Shown in pieces: positions 1 through 6,177 of a stretch of 8,521 nt of DNA. The notes under the pieces were generated by a model. That model saw only the letters and a list, made by a program, of their open reading frames with translations. It did no database searches and had not been told where the DNA came from. Numbering within the stretch: the stretch's first letter is position 1; every line of letters begins with the position of its first letter. The stretch covers positions 1 through 8,521 of the forward strand of contig NZ_JBDSLS010000263.1 of the NCBI RefSeq assembly GCF_039916245.1, read 5' to 3'. The translations under genes were made by a program, and so were the position numbers. Origin of the DNA: Gelidibacter sp039916245 (lineage in GTDB: Bacteria; Bacteroidota; Bacteroidia; Flavobacteriales; Flavobacteriaceae).

Positions 1-1515
1 GCTTACGCCCAAACGCGCCATGTGACCATAATCCCTGAAATTGAAATGCCCGGACATGCACAAGCTGCGATTTCAGCGTATCCCGAATTAGGCTGCACTG
101 GCGAACAAATTAAGGTTGCCGAAACCTGGGGTGTTTTTAATGATATCTACTGTTCAAAAGATGAAACCTTCACATTTTTAGAAAATGTGTTGGACGAGGT
201 TCTAGAACTTTTCCCAAGTGAATACATCCATATTGGTGGCGACGAAGCTCCTAAATCTCATTGGAAAAAATGTGCCAAATGTCAACAACGCATTAAAGAC
301 GAAGGTTTAAAAGATGAACATGAACTTCAGAATTATTTTATCACAAGAATTGAAAAATATCTAAATAGCAAAGGCCGACAGATTATAGGTTGGGATGAAA
401 TATTGGAAGGCGGATTGGCCCCAAACGCCACAGTCATGTCGTGGCGAGGTATTGATGGCGCTGTGGAAGCCGCAAAACAACATCACAATGTGATCATGAC
501 GCCAACATCTCACTGTTATTTTGATTATTACCAATCCGATAACACCGACGAACCTTTAGCAATTGGCGGATTTTTATCTTTAGAAAAAGTATATAGTTTT
601 AATCCGATTCCTGAAGAACTTTCTGAAGAAGAAGCCAAATACGTTTTGGGCGCACAAGGAAATTTATGGACAGAATATATTCCCAACGAAAAACAAGTGG
701 AATATATGGTATTTCCTAGAATGATTGCGATGAGCGAAGTGGTATGGTCGCCAACCGAAAGTAAAAACTATGCTGATTTTGTCGCCCGATTGGAACATTT
801 TCATAAACGCCTGGATGCTTTGGATATTAATTATGCCAATCATTTGAATGAAGTAGAAGGCGAATCAACCCCAAAGGGCTATGAGCTAAAAACCTTCATC
901 CAAAACAAAACGATTCGCTACACGACCGATGGATCAGAACCGAAAATAACTTCAGCAATTTATTCCGAAGCCATTCCAATCAACAAAAACCTCATCATAA
1001 AAGCTGCTGTTTTCAACGCTGAAAAACAAATGGGTTCGACATTTACACAACCTATTATTTACCATAAAGCACTTGGAAAAAAAATCAGCGTTAATGTGCA
1101 ACCAAGTAAAACCTATGCAGGGAGTGGTATTCAAGGATTTATCAACGGCATTTCAGGAAGCGACACTCGCATCAATGATAAGGAATGGTTAGGGTTTGAT
1201 GGGGTTGATTTAGAAATCACCATTGATTTAGGTGAAGAAATGGACGTGAATTCTATTGAAACCCGATTTTATCAGGCACCTTGGCAATGGATTTATGCGC
1301 CGAAAACCATGGAAGTTACATTTGATAAAAAAGATATAAACTCTAGAGCCGAAATTCCAGACGCCGTCGTCTTGCATGCCAATGTAAAAATAGTAATCAA
1401 TCAAACCACGCGCTATATTTATTTAAAAATCCCAAATTCGGATCTAATTCCTAAAGGTAAACCAGGCGCTGGTCATAAACCTTGGACATTTATTGATGAA
1501 ATAATAGTTAAATAA
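1..1515 (+). CDS. GH20 beta-N-acetylhexosaminidase, 5' end cut by window edge
   Basis: Glycoside hydrolase family 20 exo-enzyme that releases terminal beta-linked GlcNAc or GalNAc from chitin oligosaccharides or glycans, probably exported to the periplasm or surface, though the signal peptide lies outside the window. The frame is open from base 1 (504 codons visible), so the GTG at 22 is not the real start. Visible residues 1-19 contain the IPEIEMPGH strand of the GH20 barrel. The catalytic Asp-Glu pair is in HIGGDEAPKSHW (D81, E82, window numbering), and GAQGNLWTEY (217-226) and the VVWSP region (about 247) are further family motifs. A chitobiase C-terminal (CHB_HEX_C, Fn3-like) domain follows at about 290-350 with RYTTDGSEP, and the last 140 residues resemble a galactose-binding/F5-8C-like beta domain. 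The N-terminal GH20b domain is missing only because of the edge. It is followed by a strong hairpin and then cutC. Family call is firm; exact substrate is unknown. Confidence 0.95.
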   Translation, partial: AYAQTRHVTIIPEIEMPGHAQAAISAYPELGCTGEQIKVAETWGVFNDIYCSKDETFTFLENVLDEVLELFPSEYIHIGGDEAPKSHWKKCAKCQQRIKDEGLKDEHELQNYFITRIEKYLNSKGRQIIGWDEILEGGLAPNATVMSWRGIDGAVEAAKQHHNVIMTPTSHCYFDYYQSDNTDEPLAIGGFLSLEKVYSFNPIPEELSEEEAKYVLGAQGNLWTEYIPNEKQVEYMVFPRMIAMSEVVWSPTESKNYADFVARLEHFHKRLDALDINYANHLNEVEGESTPKGYELKTFIQNKTIRYTTDGSEPKITSAIYSEAIPINKNLIIKAAVFNAEKQMGSTFTQPIIYHKALGKKISVNVQPSKTYAGSGIQGFINGISGSDTRINDKEWLGFDGVDLEITIDLGEEMDVNSIETRFYQAPWQWIYAPKTMEVTFDKKDINSRAEIPDAVVLHANVKIVINQTTRYIYLKIPNSDLIPKGKPGAGHKPWTFIDEIIVK

Positions 1516-1519
1516 AGCC

Positions 1520-1552
1520 AGACCTGACAGGTTTTTGAAACCTGTCAGGTCT
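1520..1552. terminator. 15-bp perfect hairpin after the hexosaminidase gene; likely terminator or dispersed palindromic repeat
   Basis: Arms 1520-1534 and 1538-1552 are perfectly complementary (AGACCTGACAGGTTT and its reverse complement) around a 3-base loop, starting 5 bases after the stop codon. Each arm is itself nearly palindromic (ACCTG-A-CAGGT), so the element is a nested dyad. Only a short TTT follows, so it is not a textbook intrinsic terminator on the + strand. From memory, similar ACCTGACAGGT dyads recur between genes in flavobacterial genomes; this is recall, not a search result. Confidence 0.7.
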
Positions 1553-1586
1553 TTAAATTTAAAATGAAATAATTATTAATTAACAC

Positions 1587-1653
1587 AAACCTTTCGATCC
1601 TGAAGCTTCAAAGTCAAAGAACAAAAGGTTTTAAAAAAGAGATTCCTGCAGGA
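1587..1653. repeat. cluster of small dyads in the hexosaminidase-cutC spacer
   Basis: Three symmetric elements lie in the spacer before cutC. There is an 8-bp inverted repeat AAACCTTT (1587-1594) / AAAGGTTT (1624-1631), a perfect 10-bp palindrome TGAAGCTTCA (1601-1610) inside it, and a second perfect 10-bp palindrome TCCTGCAGGA (1644-1653). They may be remains of dispersed intergenic repeats. I see no TAnnTTTG promoter box for cutC here, so cutC may be read through from the hexosaminidase gene or use an unrecognised promoter. Confidence 0.35.
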
Positions 1654-1688
1654 GTTTATTGAGCGGAGTCCAAAAGAAAGGAAGTATT

Positions 1689-2414
1689 ATGACACTAGAA
1701 ATCTGCGCCTCCAATTACCAATCCGCAATCAACGCTCAAAATGCGGGAGCACATCGTATCGAATTGTGCTCCGAATTAGCGGTTGGTGGCATTACCCCTT
1801 CTTATGGTTTGATAAAACAGACCTTAAAAAACCTGACGATTCCTGTTTTCGTGCTCATCCGGCCAAGAAGTGGAAATTTCACTTATTCTGATGAGGATTT
1901 TGAAATCATGAAAGAGGATATTCAAATTTGTAAAGCATTGGGATGTAAAGGCATTGTTTCAGGTATTTTAAACTTAGATAATACGATTGACATCGAACGC
2001 ACAAAAGAACTCATAGAACTTTCAAAACCGATGGCTTTTACGTTCCATCGCGGTTTTGACTGGACGCCAAATCCGTTTGAGGCCTTACATATATTGATGG
2101 AACTGAAAGTGGATCGCATTCTCACTTCAGGACAAGCGCCCTCCGCTGAAAAGGGAATTTTAATACTTCAACAACTCAAAGAACTAGCGGATGACAAACT
2201 CACTATTCTACCTGGATCTGGTATCAACCCGAAAAATATTTTAATTTTTAAAGGTGCAGGATTTAAGGAAGTGCATTGCTCTTCTGTACTTATGCCACAA
2301 GTTAAGGCCATGGCGGCTCTCCCAATGAATACGCCCAATTTTTTAAATGATGGACAGGAAATGGCATCAAATATCGAGACCATAGAGTCAATGCTCCAAC
2401 TTGTCATGAATTAG
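1689..2414 (+). CDS. cutC: CutC-family protein (copper homeostasis protein homologue)
   Basis: A 241-residue TIM-barrel protein of the CutC family, the usual family length. It was named for a copper-tolerance phenotype in E. coli; its biochemical activity is not settled. Visible family motifs in order: LEICASN at the N-terminus, AGAHRIELCSEL (19-30), GGITPS (33-38), IRPRSGNFTYSDEDF (57-71), FTFHRGFD (117-124), RILTSGQ (143-149), GSGIN (176-180) and EVHCSS (194-199). The ATG at 1689 is chosen because the family begins right there (MTLEICA); the frame can be extended to a TTG at 1659 but that adds non-homologous residues. It is in the same orientation as the GH20 gene, which suggests a link to glycan use rather than metal resistance, an inference from context only. 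It ends with TAG, the only gene end in the window to do so, with an in-frame TAA three codons later. Confidence 0.93.
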   Translation: MTLEICASNYQSAINAQNAGAHRIELCSELAVGGITPSYGLIKQTLKNLTIPVFVLIRPRSGNFTYSDEDFEIMKEDIQICKALGCKGIVSGILNLDNTIDIERTKELIELSKPMAFTFHRGFDWTPNPFEALHILMELKVDRILTSGQAPSAEKGILILQQLKELADDKLTILPGSGINPKNILIFKGAGFKEVHCSSVLMPQVKAMAALPMNTPNFLNDGQEMASNIETIESMLQLVMN

Positions 2415-2427
2415 TCGTTTAACTAAT
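2410..2427. terminator. weak dyad between convergent cutC and prmC
   Basis: A 6-bp inverted repeat ATTAGT (2410-2415) / ACTAAT (2422-2427) with a 6-base loop overlaps the cutC stop codon in the short gap between convergent cutC and prmC. There is no T-run directly after it on either strand. It is the only candidate for transcription end here and is weak. Confidence 0.2.
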
Positions 2428-2444
2428 AATTAAAAAATCGATCA

Positions 2445-3320
2445 TTAAGATCTTTTAGTTCCTGAAACCATTCGGTCATTTCCAAAGAAGTCCTTTTTAA
2501 GCTGAACATTTGAAAAATCGGCCTCATCCAACAAATCAAGCATTTCAGCTCCTAAATACTGGTTGATTTCAAAAAACAAGTGCCCCTCATCCTTGAGATG
2601 TTCACCGGCAAAATCCGTTATCGATTTATAAAAAATGAGCGGCGCATCATCCTCAACGTATAGCGCTAATCCAGGTTCATGTTGTAAAACATTCGCACTC
2701 ATTTGGGCTTTCTCCAGTTCTCTAACATATGGCGGATTGGAGACAATGATGTCAAATTTAAAATCTTCCAATGCTAAATCCGGATAATTATTTTTCCAGT
2801 TTAAAATATCCAATTCAAAAAACTGAACGTCAACCTTATTCAGCTTTGAATTCATTTTAGCAATGGTCAACGCTTTTTTACTGACATCCACGGCATAGAC
2901 TTTTGCGCTTGGAATATTTCCCGCTAAGGAGATCGCAATGCACCCCGATCCAGTTCCAATGTCAAGAATCGATAACGAGTCTGTTGTTGTTTTTGCTGTG
3001 TCAATAATCCATTGCACTAAGTCTTCGGTTTCTGGTCTTGGTATAAGTGTACTTTCTGAAACCTTAAATGGCAATCCGTAAAATTCGGTGGCACCGATAA
3101 TATATTGAATGGGCTCATGATTCTTAAGCCGTTTGGTCGCATTTTCAAATTTCTACAATTTCTTCCCCGAAATTGGCGCAAAGAGATTTAAAGTAACGTC
3201 CAGACGTTTCATCTTCAAGAGATATTCTGCCAGCAAATTGAAAAATGATTGAATTTCAGTATCTGGATACTCTCCTTTTAAGGATGTGTAAAAATTTTCG
3301 CGTAGTGTCTTTAATAGCAT
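2445..3320 (-). pseudogene. prmC: prmC, release-factor glutamine N5-methyltransferase, interrupted by an in-frame UAG at codon 56
   Basis: PrmC (HemK) uses SAM to methylate the glutamine of the GGQ motif of RF1 and RF2 in the cytoplasm. The frame would be 291 residues from the ATG at 3320, normal family length. Residues 1-55 are the N-terminal helical domain. Codon 56 is TAG (3155-3153), and the same frame then continues without any shift: KFENATKRLKNHEP, IQYIIGATEFYG, TLIPRPETE, SAM-binding DIGTGSG (120-126), catalytic NPPY (195-198), and the C-terminal GNDRMVSG. Aligned from memory with E. coli PrmC, the amber falls on a Gln without any gap, so a single CAG-to-TAG change would explain it. 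There is no ATG shortly after the stop; a TTG at 3074 could restart only the methyltransferase domain. The start overlaps the stop of the upstream GNAT gene (TAATG, 3322-3318), implying translational coupling. It could be a nonsense mutation, a sequencing error or a read-through gene; the surrounding sequence shows no other decay. Confidence 0.9.
3153..3155 (-). other. in-frame amber (UAG) codon 56 inside prmC
   Basis: The minus strand reads GGG AAG AAA TTG TAG AAA TTT GAA. The frame before (55 codons) and after (235 codons) encodes continuous PrmC homology, so this one codon is the only lesion. The codon after the stop is AAA, giving UAG-A context, which is not a classic strong read-through signal. 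Confidence 0.9.
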
Positions 3321-3811
3321 TATAATGTTTTTATCATCCAAACATCGCAAGAATAATGTCCTGTATCTCCCAACGGACCGTCCAAATACTCAAATCCAGA
3401 TTTGGCATAAAGCTTTGCAGCATCCGTCATATATGGTAAAGTTTCAAGATAGCATTTTTCAAAACCAAAAGATTTGGCTTTTTGTAAGCACACCTCCATC
3501 ATTTGAGCGCCCAAACCTTTTCCTCTGGCTTTGGGTAGAAAATACATTTTCTGTAGTTCACAAACATGACCTTCAAAATTATCTAAGGGCGCAATTCCTG
3601 CTCCTCCAACAACTTCCCCTTGATCTTCAATGACGAAATAGGCAGCACGCTCCTTAGCATAAGTTTCTGTCATCATATCCAGAGATTGATCCGCATAAGC
3701 AGTGCCCACTTTAGGAACTCCCATTTCAATCAATACAGCACGAATGAGCTTCGCCACCTGTACATCATCTCCCTTTTCAATTTCTCTGATCAAGATATCT
3801 TTTTTGCTCAC
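3320..3811 (-). CDS. GNAT-family N-acetyltransferase
   Basis: A 163-residue acetyl-CoA-dependent acyltransferase of the GNAT superfamily; substrate unknown. The acetyl-CoA pyrophosphate loop is KARGKGLG (94-101), preceded by the strand CELQKMYFLP (84-93), and motif B is YLETLPYMTDAAKLYAKSGF (121-140). The start is a GTG at 3811: the next in-frame triplets upstream run into TAA after three codons and contain no ATG. The alternative is a TTG six codons downstream, which would remove the first strand. The stop shares its last A with the ATG of prmC (TAATG), so the two genes are probably one transcript read divergently from ribD. The pairing of a GNAT enzyme with a translation-factor methyltransferase recalls ribosomal-protein acetyltransferases, but nothing in the sequence proves that target. 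Confidence 0.9.
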   Translation of the reverse strand: MSKKDILIREIEKGDDVQVAKLIRAVLIEMGVPKVGTAYADQSLDMMTETYAKERAAYFVIEDQGEVVGGAGIAPLDNFEGHVCELQKMYFLPKARGKGLGAQMMEVCLQKAKSFGFEKCYLETLPYMTDAAKLYAKSGFEYLDGPLGDTGHYSCDVWMIKTL

Positions 3812-3821
3812 GATATTATGT

Positions 3822-3829
3822 TATTTTTG
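3822..3829 (+). promoter_or_regulatory. candidate Bacteroidota -7 box (TAnnTTTG) for ribD
   Basis: TATTTTTG matches the Bacteroidota primary-sigma -7 consensus TAnnTTTG exactly and sits in the 35-bp divergent gap 18 bases before the ribD ATG. A TTG at 3804-3806 could be the -33 element, but the 15-base spacing is shorter than the usual range. The resulting leader would be very short. The match is by eye and could be chance in AT-rich sequence. Confidence 0.35.
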
Positions 3830-3847
3830 TCTCGATAATTATCGGGA
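3830..3847. repeat. 18-nt palindrome in the divergent gap, ending on the A of the ribD start codon
   Basis: TCTCGATAATTATCGGGA has a perfect 12-bp core (3833-3844); the outer pairs are complementary except one T/G position that becomes a U-G wobble in RNA. As ribD mRNA it would form a 7-bp stem with an AAUU loop whose last base is the A of AUG. It could be an operator shared by both divergent units, a start-site hairpin, or a copy of the TCCCGAT-ATCGGGA dyads I recall as common in flavobacterial genomes. Confidence 0.5.
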
Positions 3848-4893
3848 TGAATATACATGAAAAATATATTAAACGCTGCATTGAAATTGCCAAAAATGGA
3901 TTGGGAACCACAGCTCCAAACCCGATGGTTGGATGTGTTATTGTTCATGATCAAATAATTATTGGCGAAGGCTTTACAAGTCCGTACGGAGGCGCTCATG
4001 CTGAAGTCAATGCCATCCATAGCGTAAAAGACCAATCCTTATTAAACGAGGCGACGCTTTATGTGACCTTGGAACCCTGCTCCCATTTCGGAAAAACCCC
4101 GCCTTGCGCTGACATCATCAACAAATTTAAAATTCCGAAGGTTGTTATAGGAACGATCGACACCCATAGTAAAGTTGCGGGTAAAGGTGTTCAAATATTA
4201 AAAGCTTCAGGATGCGAAGTGATTGTAGGCGTGTTGGAGAGTGAAGTGAAAGCACATCACAAACGCTTTTTTACCTTGCACAACAAGAAACGTCCATACA
4301 TCATTTTAAAATGGGCAGAATCTGCCGATGGTTTCCTTGCACCAAAGACAAGAAATGAACAAAAACCCGTTTGGATTACCAATGAGCTTTCCAGACAAGT
4401 GGTGCATAAATGGCGAACAGAAGAGCAAGCTATCCTTGTGGGAACTCAAACGGTAATTGAAGACAACCCGAGCTTAACCGCAAGGGATTGGGCCGGAAAA
4501 AACCCCATACGCGTTGTTATGGATAAAAATTCGCGCTTACCTGACGAAGCTGAAATTTTTGACAATAAGGCATCTACTATTTTGATCAGTGGGAAAGTTG
4601 AGTCTCGAAGCACTAAGCACCATAAAACGGAGTTTCTAGATTGGAGCTTAAAGCAAAACATTGCTCAGCAAATTTGCACAATTCTTTATAACAACGATAT
4701 CAACTCCATCATTATTGAAGGCGGACGTCAAACCCTTCATACTTTTATAGATGAAAATCTTTGGGATGAAGCCCGCATTTTTACGGGAACCACAACTTTC
4801 AACGACGGAACGAAAGCCCCACGTATATCTGGGACTTTGATTTCAGATGAAAAAATTATTGATGACATTTTAAGAATATATACGAATGATTAA
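3847..4893 (+). CDS. ribD: bifunctional diaminohydroxyphosphoribosylaminopyrimidine deaminase / 5-amino-6-(5-phosphoribosylamino)uracil reductase
   Basis: RibD performs the second and third steps of riboflavin synthesis in the cytoplasm: deamination of the pyrimidine made by GTP cyclohydrolase II, then NADPH-dependent reduction of the ribosyl chain. It is 348 residues, normal for the fused enzyme. The N-terminal cytidine-deaminase-like domain (1-about 145) carries APNPMVG, the zinc site HAE (51-53) and PC-SHFGKTPPC (zinc ligands C78 and C87). The reductase domain (about 150-348) starts with RPYIILKWAESADGF and includes ILVGTQTVIEDNPSLTAR and IIIEGGRQTLHTF. The ATG at 3847 matches the usual family start (MxxHEKYIKRCIEIAKNG). 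Its last 8 bases overlap the following HAD gene, implying co-translation. No FMN riboswitch is possible in the short upstream gap. Confidence 0.97.
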   Translation: MNIHEKYIKRCIEIAKNGLGTTAPNPMVGCVIVHDQIIIGEGFTSPYGGAHAEVNAIHSVKDQSLLNEATLYVTLEPCSHFGKTPPCADIINKFKIPKVVIGTIDTHSKVAGKGVQILKASGCEVIVGVLESEVKAHHKRFFTLHNKKRPYIILKWAESADGFLAPKTRNEQKPVWITNELSRQVVHKWRTEEQAILVGTQTVIEDNPSLTARDWAGKNPIRVVMDKNSRLPDEAEIFDNKASTILISGKVESRSTKHHKTEFLDWSLKQNIAQQICTILYNNDINSIIIEGGRQTLHTFIDENLWDEARIFTGTTTFNDGTKAPRISGTLISDEKIIDDILRIYTND

Positions 4894-5497
4894 AAATTTA
4901 ATATTTGATTTTGGAGATGTATTTATTAATCTCGATAAAAAGGGCGCGATGGACAATGCCCTTAAATTATTCGAAATTGATGCACTTTCTGATGAAATCC
5001 ATGCGATTAATGCCCTTTATGAACAAGGACTTATTGATACCGAAGAATTTCTAGAGTTTTATCTGGACAACTTCCCACACCTTAATGAAGATTTGCTTTT
5101 AGAATCATGGAATAGTATTTTAAAAGACTTCCCAAATCACAGATTAGAGTATTTACAAAAATTGTCTGAAGAGCATAAGTATAAACTCATTTTATTGAGT
5201 AACACCAACGAGCTCCATATCAATTGGATCAAAGAAAACGTCGATTTCTATGACGAATTTAAAGCGAATTTTGATGCCTTCTATCTCTCTCATGAAATCC
5301 AATTAAGAAAACCGAACGCGAACATTTATGAATTCGTTTTAAATGAAAACAATATAAAAGCTGAGGAATCCTTATTCATTGATGATACTGAAGAAAACAT
5401 TATTACGGCTTCAAGTTTAGGTATTCACACGTGGCATATCAACCCAGAAATTGATGATGTGACGTCTTTGTTCTCAACCAAAAGTGATTTGTTTTGA
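4886..5497 (+). CDS. HAD-family hydrolase (YihX-like), coupled to ribD
   Basis: A 203-residue haloacid-dehalogenase superfamily protein, probably a small-molecule phosphatase. Motif I is FDFGDV with nucleophile D8; the usual second Asp (D+2) is Gly10, as in the YihX-type DLGN subgroup. Motif II is LLSNTN (S105), motif III Lys is in LRKPN (K142), and motif IV is the acidic pair D166-D167 in LFIDDTEEN. A helical cap occupies about 15-90. The ATG at 4886 lies inside the end of ribD (overlap ATGATTAA), so translation is likely coupled. RibD makes 5-amino-6-(5-phosphoribitylamino)uracil, which must be dephosphorylated before lumazine synthase; known enzymes for this step are HAD proteins. Serving that step is a reasonable inference here, not shown by residues. 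The gene ends with TGA. Confidence 0.9.
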   Translation: MIKNLIFDFGDVFINLDKKGAMDNALKLFEIDALSDEIHAINALYEQGLIDTEEFLEFYLDNFPHLNEDLLLESWNSILKDFPNHRLEYLQKLSEEHKYKLILLSNTNELHINWIKENVDFYDEFKANFDAFYLSHEIQLRKPNANIYEFVLNENNIKAEESLFIDDTEENIITASSLGIHTWHINPEIDDVTSLFSTKSDLF

Positions 5498-5556
5498 CCT
5501 ATCTCATTTCAGCTTCACTAATTCGTTATTCATACATTTTGTAACTTTTGCCTGAT

Positions 5557-6177
5557 ATGACAGAAAAAGACACTTACAAAACCATAACAAAACCGTCTGC
5601 TGAAGTTTTATTTAAAGACAAAAACAGCAAGTTTTTTGGTTATACATTCCCAGTCAAAACAGAAGATGAAGCCAAAATCCATATTGAAGCCTTAAGAAAA
5701 CAACACCATTCTGCAAGGCATTGGTGTTACGCCTATCAATTAGGCATCCAGGAAAATCAATACCAATTTAGAGTCAACGACGATGGCGAGCCAAACAATA
5801 GTGCAGGAATGCCTATTTACGGACAAATTCAATCCTTTGAAGTAACCAACATATTAATTGTAATCGTCCGCTATTTTGGCGGTGTAAAATTAGGGGTTGG
5901 CGGACTTATTAACGCTTACAAAACTGCCGCGCAAATGGCATTAGAGGCGTCAAAAATTGTCGAAAAAACGATAAACCAAGAAATACAACTCAAGTTTGAG
6001 TACAAGGACATGAATAAAGTCATGCGTGTCATCAAAGAAAAAGATCTGAAAATCATCAATCAAACTTTAGAATTGAGTTGTCTTATCAACATTTCAGTCC
6101 GATTAAAAAATATAAAAAATGTTGTGGAGACTTTTGAGGGGATTTATGGTGTGGAATTAAAATTTTTGAACGAATAA
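5557..6177 (+). CDS. yigZ: IMPACT/YigZ-family protein (UPF0029)
   Basis: A 206-residue protein of the YigZ/IMPACT family, conserved from bacteria to eukaryotes; the eukaryotic members act in Gcn2 regulation, while the bacterial role is not settled. The N-terminal UPF0029 domain (about 12-130) shows ARHWCYAY (53-60), the signature DDGEPNNSAGMP (75-86), and RYFGGVKLGVGGLINAY (105-121). A ferredoxin-like DUF1949 domain forms the C-terminus (about 140-206). The ATG at 5557 is chosen over the TTG at 5548 because it gives the usual family length. About 60 bases separate it from the HAD gene; two TTTTG-containing near-matches to the -7 box (5533-5541, 5542-5550) make a separate promoter possible but unproven. 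The last 34 bases overlap the convergent thioesterase gene. Confidence 0.93.
   Translation: MTEKDTYKTITKPSAEVLFKDKNSKFFGYTFPVKTEDEAKIHIEALRKQHHSARHWCYAYQLGIQENQYQFRVNDDGEPNNSAGMPIYGQIQSFEVTNILIVIVRYFGGVKLGVGGLINAYKTAAQMALEASKIVEKTINQEIQLKFEYKDMNKVMRVIKEKDLKIINQTLELSCLINISVRLKNIKNVVETFEGIYGVELKFLNE

Noticed and set aside
22..24. GTG as start of the hexosaminidase gene
   Set aside because: The frame is open to the window edge and the preceding residues (AYAQTRH) match the GH20 barrel, so the gene begins upstream of the window.
1641..1660. Mobile element remnant around the TCCTGCAGGA palindrome
   Set aside because: Too short, with no terminal repeats, target duplication or transposase fragment nearby.
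2412..3155. Reassignment of UAG to an amino acid genome-wide
   Set aside because: cutC ends naturally with TAG at the family's normal length, and no other UAG is seen inside a conserved gene.
3140..3180. A double frameshift rather than a nonsense codon in prmC
   Set aside because: Removing two Gs and one T would give a plausible local sequence (SEEIVEIENA), but this needs several changes while a single C-to-T change explains the stop and keeps the expected spacing. Not fully excluded without reads.
3153..3350. A separate 65-codon small gene on the minus strand
   Set aside because: Its last 55 codons are the N-terminal domain of PrmC in the same frame as the rest; the first 10 codons are the extension into the end of the GNAT gene.
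3325..3838. Two + strand open frames (102 and 72 codons) opposite the GNAT gene
   Set aside because: They lie antisense to a gene with clear GNAT motifs, show no recognisable family features, and look like shadow frames.
5533..5550. Promoter for yigZ from two tandem TA-nnn-TTTG-like stretches
   Set aside because: Both have one base too many relative to TAnnTTTG and no TTG at the right upstream distance.
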